Part shown: piece after piece, positions 35,333 to 42,864 of the stretch
How the letters are laid out: the number at the start of each line of letters is the position of its first letter
Position numbering within the stretch: the first letter of the stretch is position 1
Source: UBA7239 sp035430165
Lineage (GTDB): Bacteria; Pseudomonadota; Gammaproteobacteria; Pseudomonadales; UBA7239
Assembly (NCBI GenBank): GCA_035430165.1
Contig: DAOMGE010000011.1
Location: 4,298-68,297 of the forward strand
Length of the DNA stretch: 64,000 nt
Reading direction: 5' to 3'
Notes under the pieces: generated by a model
Database searches by the model: none
Told to the model about the DNA's origin: nothing
Seen by the model: the letters and a program-made list of their open reading frames with translations, nothing else
Position numbers and translations under genes: made by a program

Positions 35333-36745
35333 ATGTTGCGTATTTTTCGTGCAAACGCCTTGCGTGTAGCGGTGTCGGCCAGTGTGCTTGGTTTGCTGGG
35401 TCAGGCAGCCCATGCCGAAACCCTGCAACAGGTATTTGACCTTGCCCGACAGAACGATGCACTGTTGAAATCGCAGGCTGCACAAGCTGCAGCGGGCAGG
35501 GAAACCGGCAACATCTACAAGGCACAATTGTTGCCGCAGGCCAGCCTGCAAGGCACACTGGCCCGGTCGGACACCGATATCCACGGCAGCATTGCCTGCT
35601 CCCCGGCCATTCCCAACGGCTGTAACAACACCGAAGCTGGGGTCAAGAAAGGCAGCCTGAATGTAGCGCAGAGCCTGCTCAACCTGGAAGCCTGGTACGA
35701 CTACAAGCGCGGCAAGAAAATTGCGGAACAATCCGATGCCATCTACCGCGCCAATGAACAGGACCTGATCGTCCGCGTCACGCAAGCCTACGTAAATGTG
35801 CTGCGATCTGTAGACACGTACAAGACAGCCCGCGCCCAGGAAGATGCGATCGCCCGCCAACTGGAGCAGGCCAAGCAGCGCTTTGATGTTGGCCTGATTG
35901 CCATCACGGATGTGCAGGAATCCCAGGCCACATTCGACAGCGCCCACGTCCAGACCCTGAGCGCGCAAGGCAATATCGGCATCGCTTTCGAAGCACTGGA
36001 AGCGCTCACCGGCCAACCGATCAAGGCCGTGGCACCCTTTGCGGATGAAATGCCGGTGCGCCAGCCGGAGCCACAACAGCAGGCCGAGTGGGAAAAGCTG
36101 GCCCTGGAAAACAATCCCCAGCTCGCCGCCTCAGAATTCGCCGTCGAAGCCGCCCGTGACAACGCGAAGGCCCGCCGCGCTGCGCACCTGCCGACACTGG
36201 TCGGCAGCTACCAGTACAGTGACAACAATACGTCTGTTGATTACACCGACAATTCCACGGTGCCGATGATGCACGACATCGAGCGCGGCAACACGGTGGC
36301 GTTGAGCCTCAACATCCCGCTTTATAGCGGCGGCATGACCAGTGCGCGCCAACGCCAGGCATACGACCAACAGATGGCCGCAGAAGAATCCCACACTGAC
36401 AACCGTCGCAACCTCGTGCAGAACGCCCGTTCATTGCATCTTGCGGTTCGCACTGACGTGGAGCGTGTGTCCGCCCAGAAACAGGCCATTGTGTCTGCGA
36501 AGAGCGCACTGGATGCCACACAGGCCGGCTATGAAGTTGGCACACGCAACATTGTCGATGTGCTGGATGCCCAGCAGCGTCTTTTCCAGGCTCGGCTGGC
36601 ACATGCCAATGCGCGCTACCAGTTCATTCTGGATACGATGCGGTTGATGCAGACAGCAGGCACCCTGGGCCCGGACAGCATCCAGAAACTGAACAGCTTT
36701 GCCCAGGCTGACAAGAACTTTACCCGGGCTTCCGTCAGCGAATAG
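35333..36745 (+). CDS. tolC: TolC-like outer-membrane efflux channel
   Basis: A 470-residue outer-membrane factor with signal peptide (MLRIFRANALRVAVSASVLGLLGQAAHA-ET, core residues 9-24). The duplicated helical repeat (AETLQQVFDLARQNDALLKSQ and the later AEWEKLALENNPQLAASEFAVEAARDNA) and GYEVGTRNIVDVLDAQQRLF are TolC hallmarks. It provides the outer-membrane exit duct for RND, ABC and MFS pumps. ATG 35333 is preferred over ATG 35318, which would only lengthen the signal peptide. Divergent from the thi operon; in E. coli tolC is likewise divergent from nudF, so the neighbourhood is conserved apart from the inserted thiDC. Confidence 0.93.
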   Translation: MLRIFRANALRVAVSASVLGLLGQAAHAETLQQVFDLARQNDALLKSQAAQAAAGRETGNIYKAQLLPQASLQGTLARSDTDIHGSIACSPAIPNGCNNTEAGVKKGSLNVAQSLLNLEAWYDYKRGKKIAEQSDAIYRANEQDLIVRVTQAYVNVLRSVDTYKTARAQEDAIARQLEQAKQRFDVGLIAITDVQESQATFDSAHVQTLSAQGNIGIAFEALEALTGQPIKAVAPFADEMPVRQPEPQQQAEWEKLALENNPQLAASEFAVEAARDNAKARRAAHLPTLVGSYQYSDNNTSVDYTDNSTVPMMHDIERGNTVALSLNIPLYSGGMTSARQRQAYDQQMAAEESHTDNRRNLVQNARSLHLAVRTDVERVSAQKQAIVSAKSALDATQAGYEVGTRNIVDVLDAQQRLFQARLAHANARYQFILDTMRLMQTAGTLGPDSIQKLNSFAQADKNFTRASVSE

Positions 36746-36968
36746 GTGGTTTTCGAATGTAATACTTCTGGCGCCGGCAATCAGAGCAGTTATTTTCCAT
36801 CTAACAGTAATTGCTCAGAGAGATCCAATGCAAAAAAGAGTTAATTTTTCGAAAAGGGTATAGACGCCGCTACAGATCCAGCAATAATGCCCGGCAAATC
36901 GGCCGTGGTCGGGTCAGCAATAGCTTTGTTGCAATTCCAGAATTTACCCCGCAATTACTTTCTGCCAC
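36746..36968. other. Gene-free AT-rich segment after tolC
   Basis: The 223 nt between the tolC stop and the end of the wbqC-like pseudogene hold no open frame I can support and no convincing terminator hairpin. Base composition shifts towards A/T from about 36780 on, the left edge of a region unlike its neighbours. Confidence 0.5.
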
Positions 36969-37735
36969 CTAAATTAAGTTGTAGTTATGTAATAAATTTT
37001 TCGTTCCTTCTTTTCCGTTATGCATTAAAACATCAACAATTGATAAATGAGAAAAAAAGCTCTCGGAAAACTGCTTATAGGCATAGGGTCTCGTCTCTAT
37101 GAAGTATAGCTTTATGTTGTACTCTTCAAACTCCCTCTTGTTGTAGAGCCCTTGTCCGCCAATAGCATTGATAAAAGTATTGGCTTTTTCCATTTGGCAT
37201 ATTTGCAAAACCCTTGCTGCCTTTTTTAATGGCGTGGTTTTTAATAGGCCTGGAAATAACGTGTAATTATTATTTGCGATTTGATTCAGATCGGTTTCAA
37301 GCTGAAAGTAATTTTTATTATTTGAAACAATTTCAGTTTCAATATCGAGAAAAAAAGAAATTTCTTTAATAATATTCGCGTTATATTCATAGAGGAGACC
37401 GTAATCCGATTTTATTAATTTTTCAATCAACGGGAACACTTCGTCAAAATAGATGCTGCCCCTGTAATTTAGTGCAATAGTGTGAATTAGCTTTTTTTCC
37501 ACAAGCCATTTTTTACCAATTCAATCTCATTTATTTTTTTGTTTGAGCTTTTGCCAATTATCTGGGCATTTATATAAACTGGTTTTTGGTTCTTTATAAG
37601 AATACGGTTTCTATGCATCCAGCCGCCCGTGATATAGTCAAGATTTTCATAAACGATGTATTTATCTACGGCACTTATAGTCTGGAAATAGCCTAAATAT
37701 GGGAAAAAATATGGCTGCATAATTGCTAGCTTCAT
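36969..37735 (-). pseudogene. WbqC-like family gene broken by a frameshift in an A7 run
   Basis: Two overlapping frames together form one WbqC-like protein of about 255 residues. The first (37735 to 37487) starts MKLAIMQPYFFPYLGYFQT, the family N-terminus, and stops just after KNGLWKKS; the second (up to 37502, ending 36969) continues KLIHTIALNYRGSIYFDEVF, the expected next segment. The break is at a run of seven A on the - strand (37492-37498); one extra A would restore one frame reading WKKKLIHT. The cause may be a true deletion, a homopolymer sequencing error, or slippage during transcription. WbqC proteins are usually near O-antigen or glycan genes; none is nearby. The gene is much richer in A/T than its neighbours. 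Confidence 0.75.
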
Positions 37736-38010
37736 AAAATTTTAGTGTTCGCTTTATAGAATTTGAAATGGCGTGATTGTGCCGGTAAAAAGCGAAACTC
37801 CGGCCAAAAACATCACAATAAATATCGCGTTGGATTTTAATGTATTGGATATTGAAATTAAAGCCCGCGTTTTTTAATTGTTTCTGACTCCGGATGTCTT
37901 CTGTAATAAAAAATAATTTCCGTTAGCCGATTTAAGTGTTAGCCCTTCTTTGAAAGAGAAAAAAGCGAAAGAAGACCCTTAATCAAGTTGCATTTGCCAT
38001 TATGGGCGCT
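37736..38010. other. AT-rich gene-free segment between the wbqC remnant and ruvX
   Basis: 275 nt without a supportable gene. It contains CTTCTTT (37948-37955 region) and AAAGAAG about 20 nt later, a weak 7-bp inverted repeat, but no T-run. The low GC continues until about 37990, where the ruvX side returns to the window's usual composition. Confidence 0.5.
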
Positions 38011-38457
38011 TCAGGTAATTGCCCATGCATCACGGCGATACCAGTCCTGCAGGATAATCACCGCCGCTTCGGCATCTACCGTGTGACTGCCAAAATCCAG
38101 GTCGCCCGCGTGCTCGCGGCGATCCTGTTTGGCAGCAAAACTACTCAGCCGCTCGTCCACCATATCAACACACTTGTTAAACCGGCCCTCCAGTTGCCGC
38201 GCAAATTTTCGCGCGCGGCCTGACATCGGGCTGTCTGTACCGTCCATGTGCAGGGGCAGCCCAACCAGCAGCAAATCCGGCTGCCACTCCCGGATAATTT
38301 TTTCTATGTGCTGCCAGTCCGGCACGCCATCACGCGCCTTGATTACAACCAGCGGACTGGCACTGCTGATCAGGCGCTGGCCAACGGCGACACCGATATG
38401 TCGCAAGCCATAATCAAACGCCAACAGGGAAAGGGGAGACGGCCCGGCCGCACTCAT
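38011..38457 (-). CDS. ruvX: Putative pre-16S rRNA nuclease / Holliday junction resolvase-like RuvX (YqgF)
   Basis: A 148-residue RNase H-fold protein with LLAFDYGLRHIGVAVGQ (first catalytic Asp), LLVGLPLHMDG (the second motif) and DERLSSFAA and HTVDAEAAVIIL (the last acidic site). YqgF matures the 5' end of 16S rRNA in E. coli. Its start overlaps the yqgE stop by 4 nt. In Pseudomonas pyrR-pyrB-pyrC would follow; here the synteny ends at an AT-rich patch. Confidence 0.93.
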   Translation of the reverse strand: MSAAGPSPLSLLAFDYGLRHIGVAVGQRLISSASPLVVIKARDGVPDWQHIEKIIREWQPDLLLVGLPLHMDGTDSPMSGRARKFARQLEGRFNKCVDMVDERLSSFAAKQDRREHAGDLDFGSHTVDAEAAVIILQDWYRRDAWAIT

Positions 38458-39023
38458 GCGTGCCCGGCCTGGGCCGAGAGCAGATTGAAATCAAAACCCA
38501 GCTGGAACGCCGCCACGCGCACGCGCTGCTCAAAAGGTACATCAAAAAGGATGGCGGGCGTGGCCGGTACGGTCAGCCACGCGTTGTCCGCCAGTTCGCG
38601 CTCAAGTTGTCCCGCTTCCCAGCCGGCATAACCCAGCAACACCAGTGCATCATCGGGCCCTTCCGCCACTGCCATGGACTCCAGCACATCGCGCGAAGCG
38701 GTCAATGCCAGGTCATCACCGAGATCAACCGTATGCGACCACTGCTTGCCGCGTCGGTGCAGCACAAATCCACGCTCCTGTTGCACCGGTCCGCCGCACA
38801 ATACGCCGTAATGTCGACGGAGCGGACTCAGCTCCAGACCCATTTGCTCCAGCAAGTCATCCAGGTCTGTGTCGATAGGCTGGTTGATCACCAGACCCAT
38901 CGCACCTTCACGAGTATGTTCACAGATGTAGGTAACGGTATTGGCAAAACGACCATCCACCATCCCCGGCATGGCGATTAACAGCTGGTTGCGCAAACTC
39001 TGATGTAGAAGCGGTTTATTCAT
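38454..39023 (-). CDS. yqgE: UPF0301 protein YqgE/AlgH
   Basis: A 189-residue protein with LRNQLLIAMPGMVDGRF, GAMGLVINQPIDTDLDDLL, YGVLCGGPVQQERGFVLHR and ALVLLGYAGWEAGQLERE, all characteristic of the YqgE/AlgH family. AlgH affects alginate regulation in Pseudomonas, but a general molecular role is not established. ATG 39023 is chosen for the conserved N-terminus. Adjacent to tonB and overlapping ruvX, as in Pseudomonas. Confidence 0.92.
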   Translation of the reverse strand: MNKPLLHQSLRNQLLIAMPGMVDGRFANTVTYICEHTREGAMGLVINQPIDTDLDDLLEQMGLELSPLRRHYGVLCGGPVQQERGFVLHRRGKQWSHTVDLGDDLALTASRDVLESMAVAEGPDDALVLLGYAGWEAGQLERELADNAWLTVPATPAILFDVPFEQRVRVAAFQLGFDFNLLSAQAGHA

Positions 39024-39110
39024 GACCGGATTGTATGTTTGCGCAGAATGATTTGGCAAGCGCAGAATGATCCGGAAAAACAGGATGGCCTGAAAAAAAT
39101 CGTGTGTTAT

Positions 39111-39980
39111 TTACTGGCTGATCAGCTTGTCGCCACGCTCGAATTTCCAGGTGCGGATTATTTCAAGTTGGTCAACATTCTTTCGCAGCTCCGGCGGAAA
39201 CGGCGGGAATGGCGCAGCAAAACGCACAATGCGATTCACCGCCTCATCCAGAACCGGATAGCCCGAGGATTGCAGGATATCGACATGCTGCACCCTGCCA
39301 TCTGGCAACAAGGACACCAGCACACGCAATTCACCGTACAGTTTTTTCTGGCGCGCTTCTTCCGGATAATGTGCGTTACCAATCAGCTCAATTTTTTCCT
39401 GCCATAAATTCAGGTATTCGGCTTCGACACTTGTTCGGGCGGCAACAGAAGTCAGTGTCTTGATCCGCGGCCGCTTGGCATACTGCTGGCGCTCTTGCGC
39501 CAATCGTGCCTGCAAGCTCGCTATTTCGTTGTTAACCGGCGAATCTTGTTCGTCTTCTCCTTCCTGTACTTCTTCTTCCGGTTGATCGTCTTTTTTGTCC
39601 TGCACGGTGCTCTCGGCAAGAGGAGCGGTTGTTGTTACATGCTGCTTGTCCGGATGATTGTCGGCAACAGTTTTTTGTTTGTGTTGGTCTGTATTGACAT
39701 CACGAATCACGGTATCTGCAAAATCAGCGCGCCGATCCGTTGTCAGTTCCGCTTTCTCGTCAAGCGTACCGCTCGCTTCCTGATTATGTTGCGCGAGATA
39801 ATCTGCCTGCTCCGGCGCTGTGCTTTCCGCATGCTGTGCCAGTGTCACTTCCAGCGTAGGCTGGTTGTGCTTGCCGTTGTACACAGAAAAACTTACGCCG
39901 AGAATAATAACTGCATGTACAACAATGGCGATGAAGCCCGTAAAACTGAGTCGCTCCCGGCTACTGACGACACTGTCCAC
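39111..39980 (-). CDS. tonB3: TonB-family protein, likely TonB3 orthologue
   Basis: A 289-residue protein with one N-terminal membrane anchor (about residues 13-33, FTGFIAIVVHAVIILGVSF), a long charged periplasmic spacer and a C-terminal TonB domain (YPEEARQKKLYGELRVLVSLL ... ILQSSGYPVLDEAVNRIVRFAAPF). The spacer is Gln/Glu/Asp-rich rather than the Pro-Lys/Pro-Glu repeats of classical TonB. Its position beside gshB and opposite pilG matches P. aeruginosa tonB3, a gene reported to affect twitching motility. No exbB/exbD is adjacent. Starts 2 nt after the gshB stop. Confidence 0.85.
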   Translation of the reverse strand: MDSVVSSRERLSFTGFIAIVVHAVIILGVSFSVYNGKHNQPTLEVTLAQHAESTAPEQADYLAQHNQEASGTLDEKAELTTDRRADFADTVIRDVNTDQHKQKTVADNHPDKQHVTTTAPLAESTVQDKKDDQPEEEVQEGEDEQDSPVNNEIASLQARLAQERQQYAKRPRIKTLTSVAARTSVEAEYLNLWQEKIELIGNAHYPEEARQKKLYGELRVLVSLLPDGRVQHVDILQSSGYPVLDEAVNRIVRFAAPFPPFPPELRKNVDQLEIIRTWKFERGDKLISQ

Positions 39981-39982
39981 GC

Positions 39983-40963
39983 TCAGTGCTTCCTCGCTGA
40001 CGCTGCCAGCTTTTCACGCAACACCTGTACAAATTGCGCCGCAATGTCCTGGCCGGTTGCTGCCTCTATTTCGCGCAGACATGTCGGGCTGGTGACATTG
40101 ATTTCTGTCAGGTAGTTGCCGATCACATCAAGTCCGACAAAATACAAACCGCGCCTGCGCAATTCCGGTGCGACTTGCGCAGCAATCCAGCGATCCCGAT
40201 CCGTCAGCGGACGCACTTCGCCGCTGCCGCCTGCCGCGAGGTTGCCGCGGTTTTCACCCTGCATCGGGATGCGGGCCAGGCAGTGGGATACCGGTTCGCC
40301 ATCAATCATCAGGATGCGCTTGTCGCCCTCACGGATTTCCGGCAGGAATTTCTGCGCCATGATCGGGTGCAAGCCATGACCGGTCAGTGTCTCGATAATC
40401 ACGCCTATATTGTCATCGCCCGGCTTGACCCGGAACACCGAACGGCCACCCATACCATCCAGCGGCTTCAGTACCACGTCACCGTGGGTACGCTGGAAGT
40501 CGCGCAACGCGCCAGCATCACTGCTGACAAGCAATTCCGGCGAGCACTGCGGGAAGTGGGCGGCAAACAGCTTCTCGTTGCTATCGCGCAAGCTGGCTGG
40601 CCGGTTGGCTACCAGCACGCCGGCCGCCTCGGCCTGCTCCAGCATGTATGTGGCGTATATGTAGTCCATATCGAAAGGCGGGTCCTTGCGCATCAGGATC
40701 ACATCCATGTCTGACAGCGGCTGCTCAACCACGCTACCCAACTCAAACCAGCGAGCCGGATCATGGAACACCTGCAACGGACGCATCAGGCCACGCGCCT
40801 CACCACCGCGCAACAGCAGCTGCGGCAGCTCAAGATAGAACAGTGCAAATCCGGCATCCTGCGCAGCCCACAGCATGGCCAGCGTGGTGTCCTTCTTGTA
40901 CGCGATGCGATCGATAGGATCCATTACCACGGCCAGCCGGGGTCTGGATTGGATACTTGTCAT
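39983..40963 (-). CDS. gshB: Glutathione synthetase
   Basis: A 326-residue ATP-grasp enzyme with VVMDPIDRIAYKKDTTLAMLWAAQ at the N-terminus, KPLDGMGGRSVFR as ATP-binding loop, MDGEPVSHCLARIPMQGENRGN and NVTSPTCLREIEA at the C-terminal metal/substrate region. It joins gamma-glutamylcysteine and glycine in the cytoplasm. It is first of the gshB-tonB-yqgE-ruvX run on the - strand and divergent from the pilG leader. Confidence 0.96.
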   Translation of the reverse strand: MTSIQSRPRLAVVMDPIDRIAYKKDTTLAMLWAAQDAGFALFYLELPQLLLRGGEARGLMRPLQVFHDPARWFELGSVVEQPLSDMDVILMRKDPPFDMDYIYATYMLEQAEAAGVLVANRPASLRDSNEKLFAAHFPQCSPELLVSSDAGALRDFQRTHGDVVLKPLDGMGGRSVFRVKPGDDNIGVIIETLTGHGLHPIMAQKFLPEIREGDKRILMIDGEPVSHCLARIPMQGENRGNLAAGGSGEVRPLTDRDRWIAAQVAPELRRRGLYFVGLDVIGNYLTEINVTSPTCLREIEAATGQDIAAQFVQVLREKLAASARKH

Positions 40964-41312
40964 GGGATCTGCCTGTCAGCATTTTGGCGCTGTTGCCAGC
41001 GCGGGGTGATTTCTATATAAAGAACGTTACGGTACCAGATGAGCATTTGACACAAACCGCTCGGTAACTTACGGACAAGTAAAAGCCAAAGCAAGAGCGA
41101 GTGCACAGTTTTGAAACGGGAATTCTCCCATATTTCGGGCTGTTATGGATTACTCCTGAAAACTGTGTTAAAAGTGGGCAAGGCTGGAAAAGCCGTGGGC
41201 TTGAATAATATTCGGGACATCCGGAGCGAAAACAGACCACAGGGCGTACGTTGAGCGGACGCAGCCTGAGGGGCATCTGTCGGCGCAAAGCATAACGAGG
41301 TGGAAGTGACGC
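40964..41312. promoter_or_regulatory. 349-nt divergent gshB / pilG upstream region
   Basis: No gene is supported here. A TTGACA hexamer at 41047-41052 (+ strand) could be a -35 element, but no good -10 follows at 16-18 nt. A long inverted repeat (41104-41167) lies between it and pilG, and ACGAGGTGGAAG before 41313 serves as ribosome site. The distance between the candidate promoter and the gene implies a leader of about 200 nt. Confidence 0.4.
41104..41167 (+). repeat. Long-spaced perfect inverted repeat with nested hairpin in the pilG leader
   Basis: CACAGTTTT (41104-41112) and AAAACTGTG (41159-41167) are exact complements 46 nt apart. Between them GAAA-c-GGGA-attc-TCCC-ata-TTTC (41113-41136) can fold as a smaller hairpin. 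The layout is that of a closed multi-stem RNA element about 145 nt before the pilG start; it does not match a riboswitch consensus I know. Confidence 0.5.
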
Positions 41313-41714
41313 ATGGCTGTAAATTTCGAAGATCTTAAAATCATGATTATCGACGACAGTAAGACGATTCGCCGGACGGCGGAAACGCTACTGGAGAAGG
41401 CTGGCTGCAAGGTCATTACCGCCATTGACGGTTTCGACGCGCTGGCAAAAATCGCTGACACACGTCCCGATCTCATCTTTGTCGACATCATGATGCCGCG
41501 CCTTGACGGTTACCAGACCTGCGCACTGATCAAGAACAATAGCGAGTTCAAGAGCACCCCGGTCATCATGCTGTCGTCCAAGGACGGCCTGTTTGACAAG
41601 GCCAAGGGCCGTATCGTGGGTTCGGATCAATACCTGACCAAGCCTTTTAGCAAGAGCGAACTGATTGCTGCCATTGAGCAGCATACGCATGTTCGCGCCC
41701 CTGCAGGTGACTGA
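41313..41714 (+). CDS. pilG: Twitching motility response regulator PilG
   Basis: A 133-residue single-domain receiver: acidic pocket MIIDDSKTIRR, phospho-acceptor Asp58 in FVDIMMPRLDGY, and Lys110 in YLTKPFSKSEL. In Pseudomonas PilG is phosphorylated by ChpA, promotes pilus extension and raises cAMP through CyaB. It is the first gene of pilGHIJK-chpABC. A ribosome site GAGGTGGAAG precedes ATG 41313. Confidence 0.95.
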   Translation: MAVNFEDLKIMIIDDSKTIRRTAETLLEKAGCKVITAIDGFDALAKIADTRPDLIFVDIMMPRLDGYQTCALIKNNSEFKSTPVIMLSSKDGLFDKAKGRIVGSDQYLTKPFSKSELIAAIEQHTHVRAPAGD

Positions 41715-41781
41715 TACCTGACGCGTCCATCTATTGTCCGCGCTTTGAAACCGATGGTTTTTTGAATTATTGAGGAAGAAC

Positions 41782-42159
41782 ATGGCTTGCGTATTGATCG
41801 TTGATGATTCGCCGACCGAAACCTACAAAATGGAAACCGCGTTGAAAAAGAACGGGTTTGATGTATTGAAGGCCGATAACGGTGTCGACGGGGTGGCCAC
41901 CGCCAAGAAACACATCCCGGATCTGGTGCTGATGGATGTCGTTATGCCCGGTCTGAACGGATTCCAGGCAACCCGCCAGTTGACCATGGCCAAGGAAACA
42001 TCGCATATCCCGGTCATCATCATTACCACCAAGGATCAGCAAACCGACAAGCTGTGGGGCAAGCGCCAGGGTGCAAAAGGCTATCTGGTGAAACCCGTCG
42101 ATGAGAAGAAACTTGTCGATTCAATACGACAGGTCATGCAAGGCGCCATTCTCTTTTAA
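41782..42159 (+). CDS. pilH: Twitching motility response regulator PilH
   Basis: A 125-residue receiver domain with VLIVDDSPTET, Asp52 in LMDVVMPGLNG and GYLVKPVDEKKL. PilH is the second Pil-Chp output, thought to act as a phosphate sink or to favour retraction. ATG 41782 follows TGAGGAAGAAC; an upstream in-frame start at 41770 adds only four residues. Lies 67 nt after pilG. Confidence 0.95.
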   Translation: MACVLIVDDSPTETYKMETALKKNGFDVLKADNGVDGVATAKKHIPDLVLMDVVMPGLNGFQATRQLTMAKETSHIPVIIITTKDQQTDKLWGKRQGAKGYLVKPVDEKKLVDSIRQVMQGAILF

Positions 42160-42183
42160 AGACGCTACGGAGCCGGCTGGATC

Positions 42184-42732
42184 ATGACGGACAAGAATCA
42201 GGCATTTCAGACACTACTGGAGGTCACGGCTAGCGCCAGACTGACTGCCAAGGGTTTGCCGGCGCAGCTTGATATCAAGCCCCACTGGAGCGGCATCGGC
42301 TTTGTGCTGTTCGGCCGCCGCTTTGTCGCACCAATGGGCGAAATTACCGAAATGCTGGAAATCCCCCATTTCACCCATTTGCCCGGTGTGCAAGGCTGGA
42401 TCAAGGGACTGGCCAACGTGCGTGGCAGGCTGTTACCCCTGACAGATCTGGCGGCATTTCTGGGCGGCAGGCTTGAAGCGCCACGGCGCAACCGCCGTGT
42501 GCTGGTTATAGAGAATGGTGAGACATATAGCGGACTGATGGTCGATGGCGTTCTGGGTATGCAGCATTTCCCCGTCGACAGTTACGTCCCCGAAATGCTC
42601 GGTGTCGAGTACGAGGCAATGGTGCCCTACTTGCAGGGCAGTTTTCGTGAAGAGAATGGTCGCGACTGGATTGTGTTCAGTCCGTTGGCGATTATTCAGG
42701 ACGAGAGATTTTTCCAGGCGGCTGTCGCTTGA
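42184..42732 (+). CDS. pilI: CheW-like adaptor PilI
   Basis: A 182-residue CheW-fold protein: GFVLFGRRFVAPMGEITEML, PGVQGWIKGLANVRGRLLPLTDL and RRVLVIENGETYSGLMVDGV are the adaptor core. It should link the receptor PilJ to the histidine kinase ChpA. It sits 24 nt after pilH and 132 nt before pilJ, in Pseudomonas order. Confidence 0.94.
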   Translation: MTDKNQAFQTLLEVTASARLTAKGLPAQLDIKPHWSGIGFVLFGRRFVAPMGEITEMLEIPHFTHLPGVQGWIKGLANVRGRLLPLTDLAAFLGGRLEAPRRNRRVLVIENGETYSGLMVDGVLGMQHFPVDSYVPEMLGVEYEAMVPYLQGSFREENGRDWIVFSPLAIIQDERFFQAAVA

Positions 42733-42864
42733 TGTTGTGTGCCGGGTGGTCTGTTGTGCGGCGCATGTGACAAGTAAGCAGATGTCAGGAAGATAAAGGC
42801 GATTGACCAGGTTTCTGGGTATTTTGGATCAAACAAACAGGGCTTTTGAGGGTTGGAGTTCGGT

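Noticed and set aside
41047..41075. TTGACA promoter with -10 upstream of pilG
   Set aside because: No acceptable -10 hexamer at 16-18 nt spacing; mentioned only as a possible -35.
41000..41312. Possible c-di-GMP (GEMM) or other known riboswitch before pilG
   Set aside because: The conserved GEMM cores are absent; only a generic stem structure can be supported.
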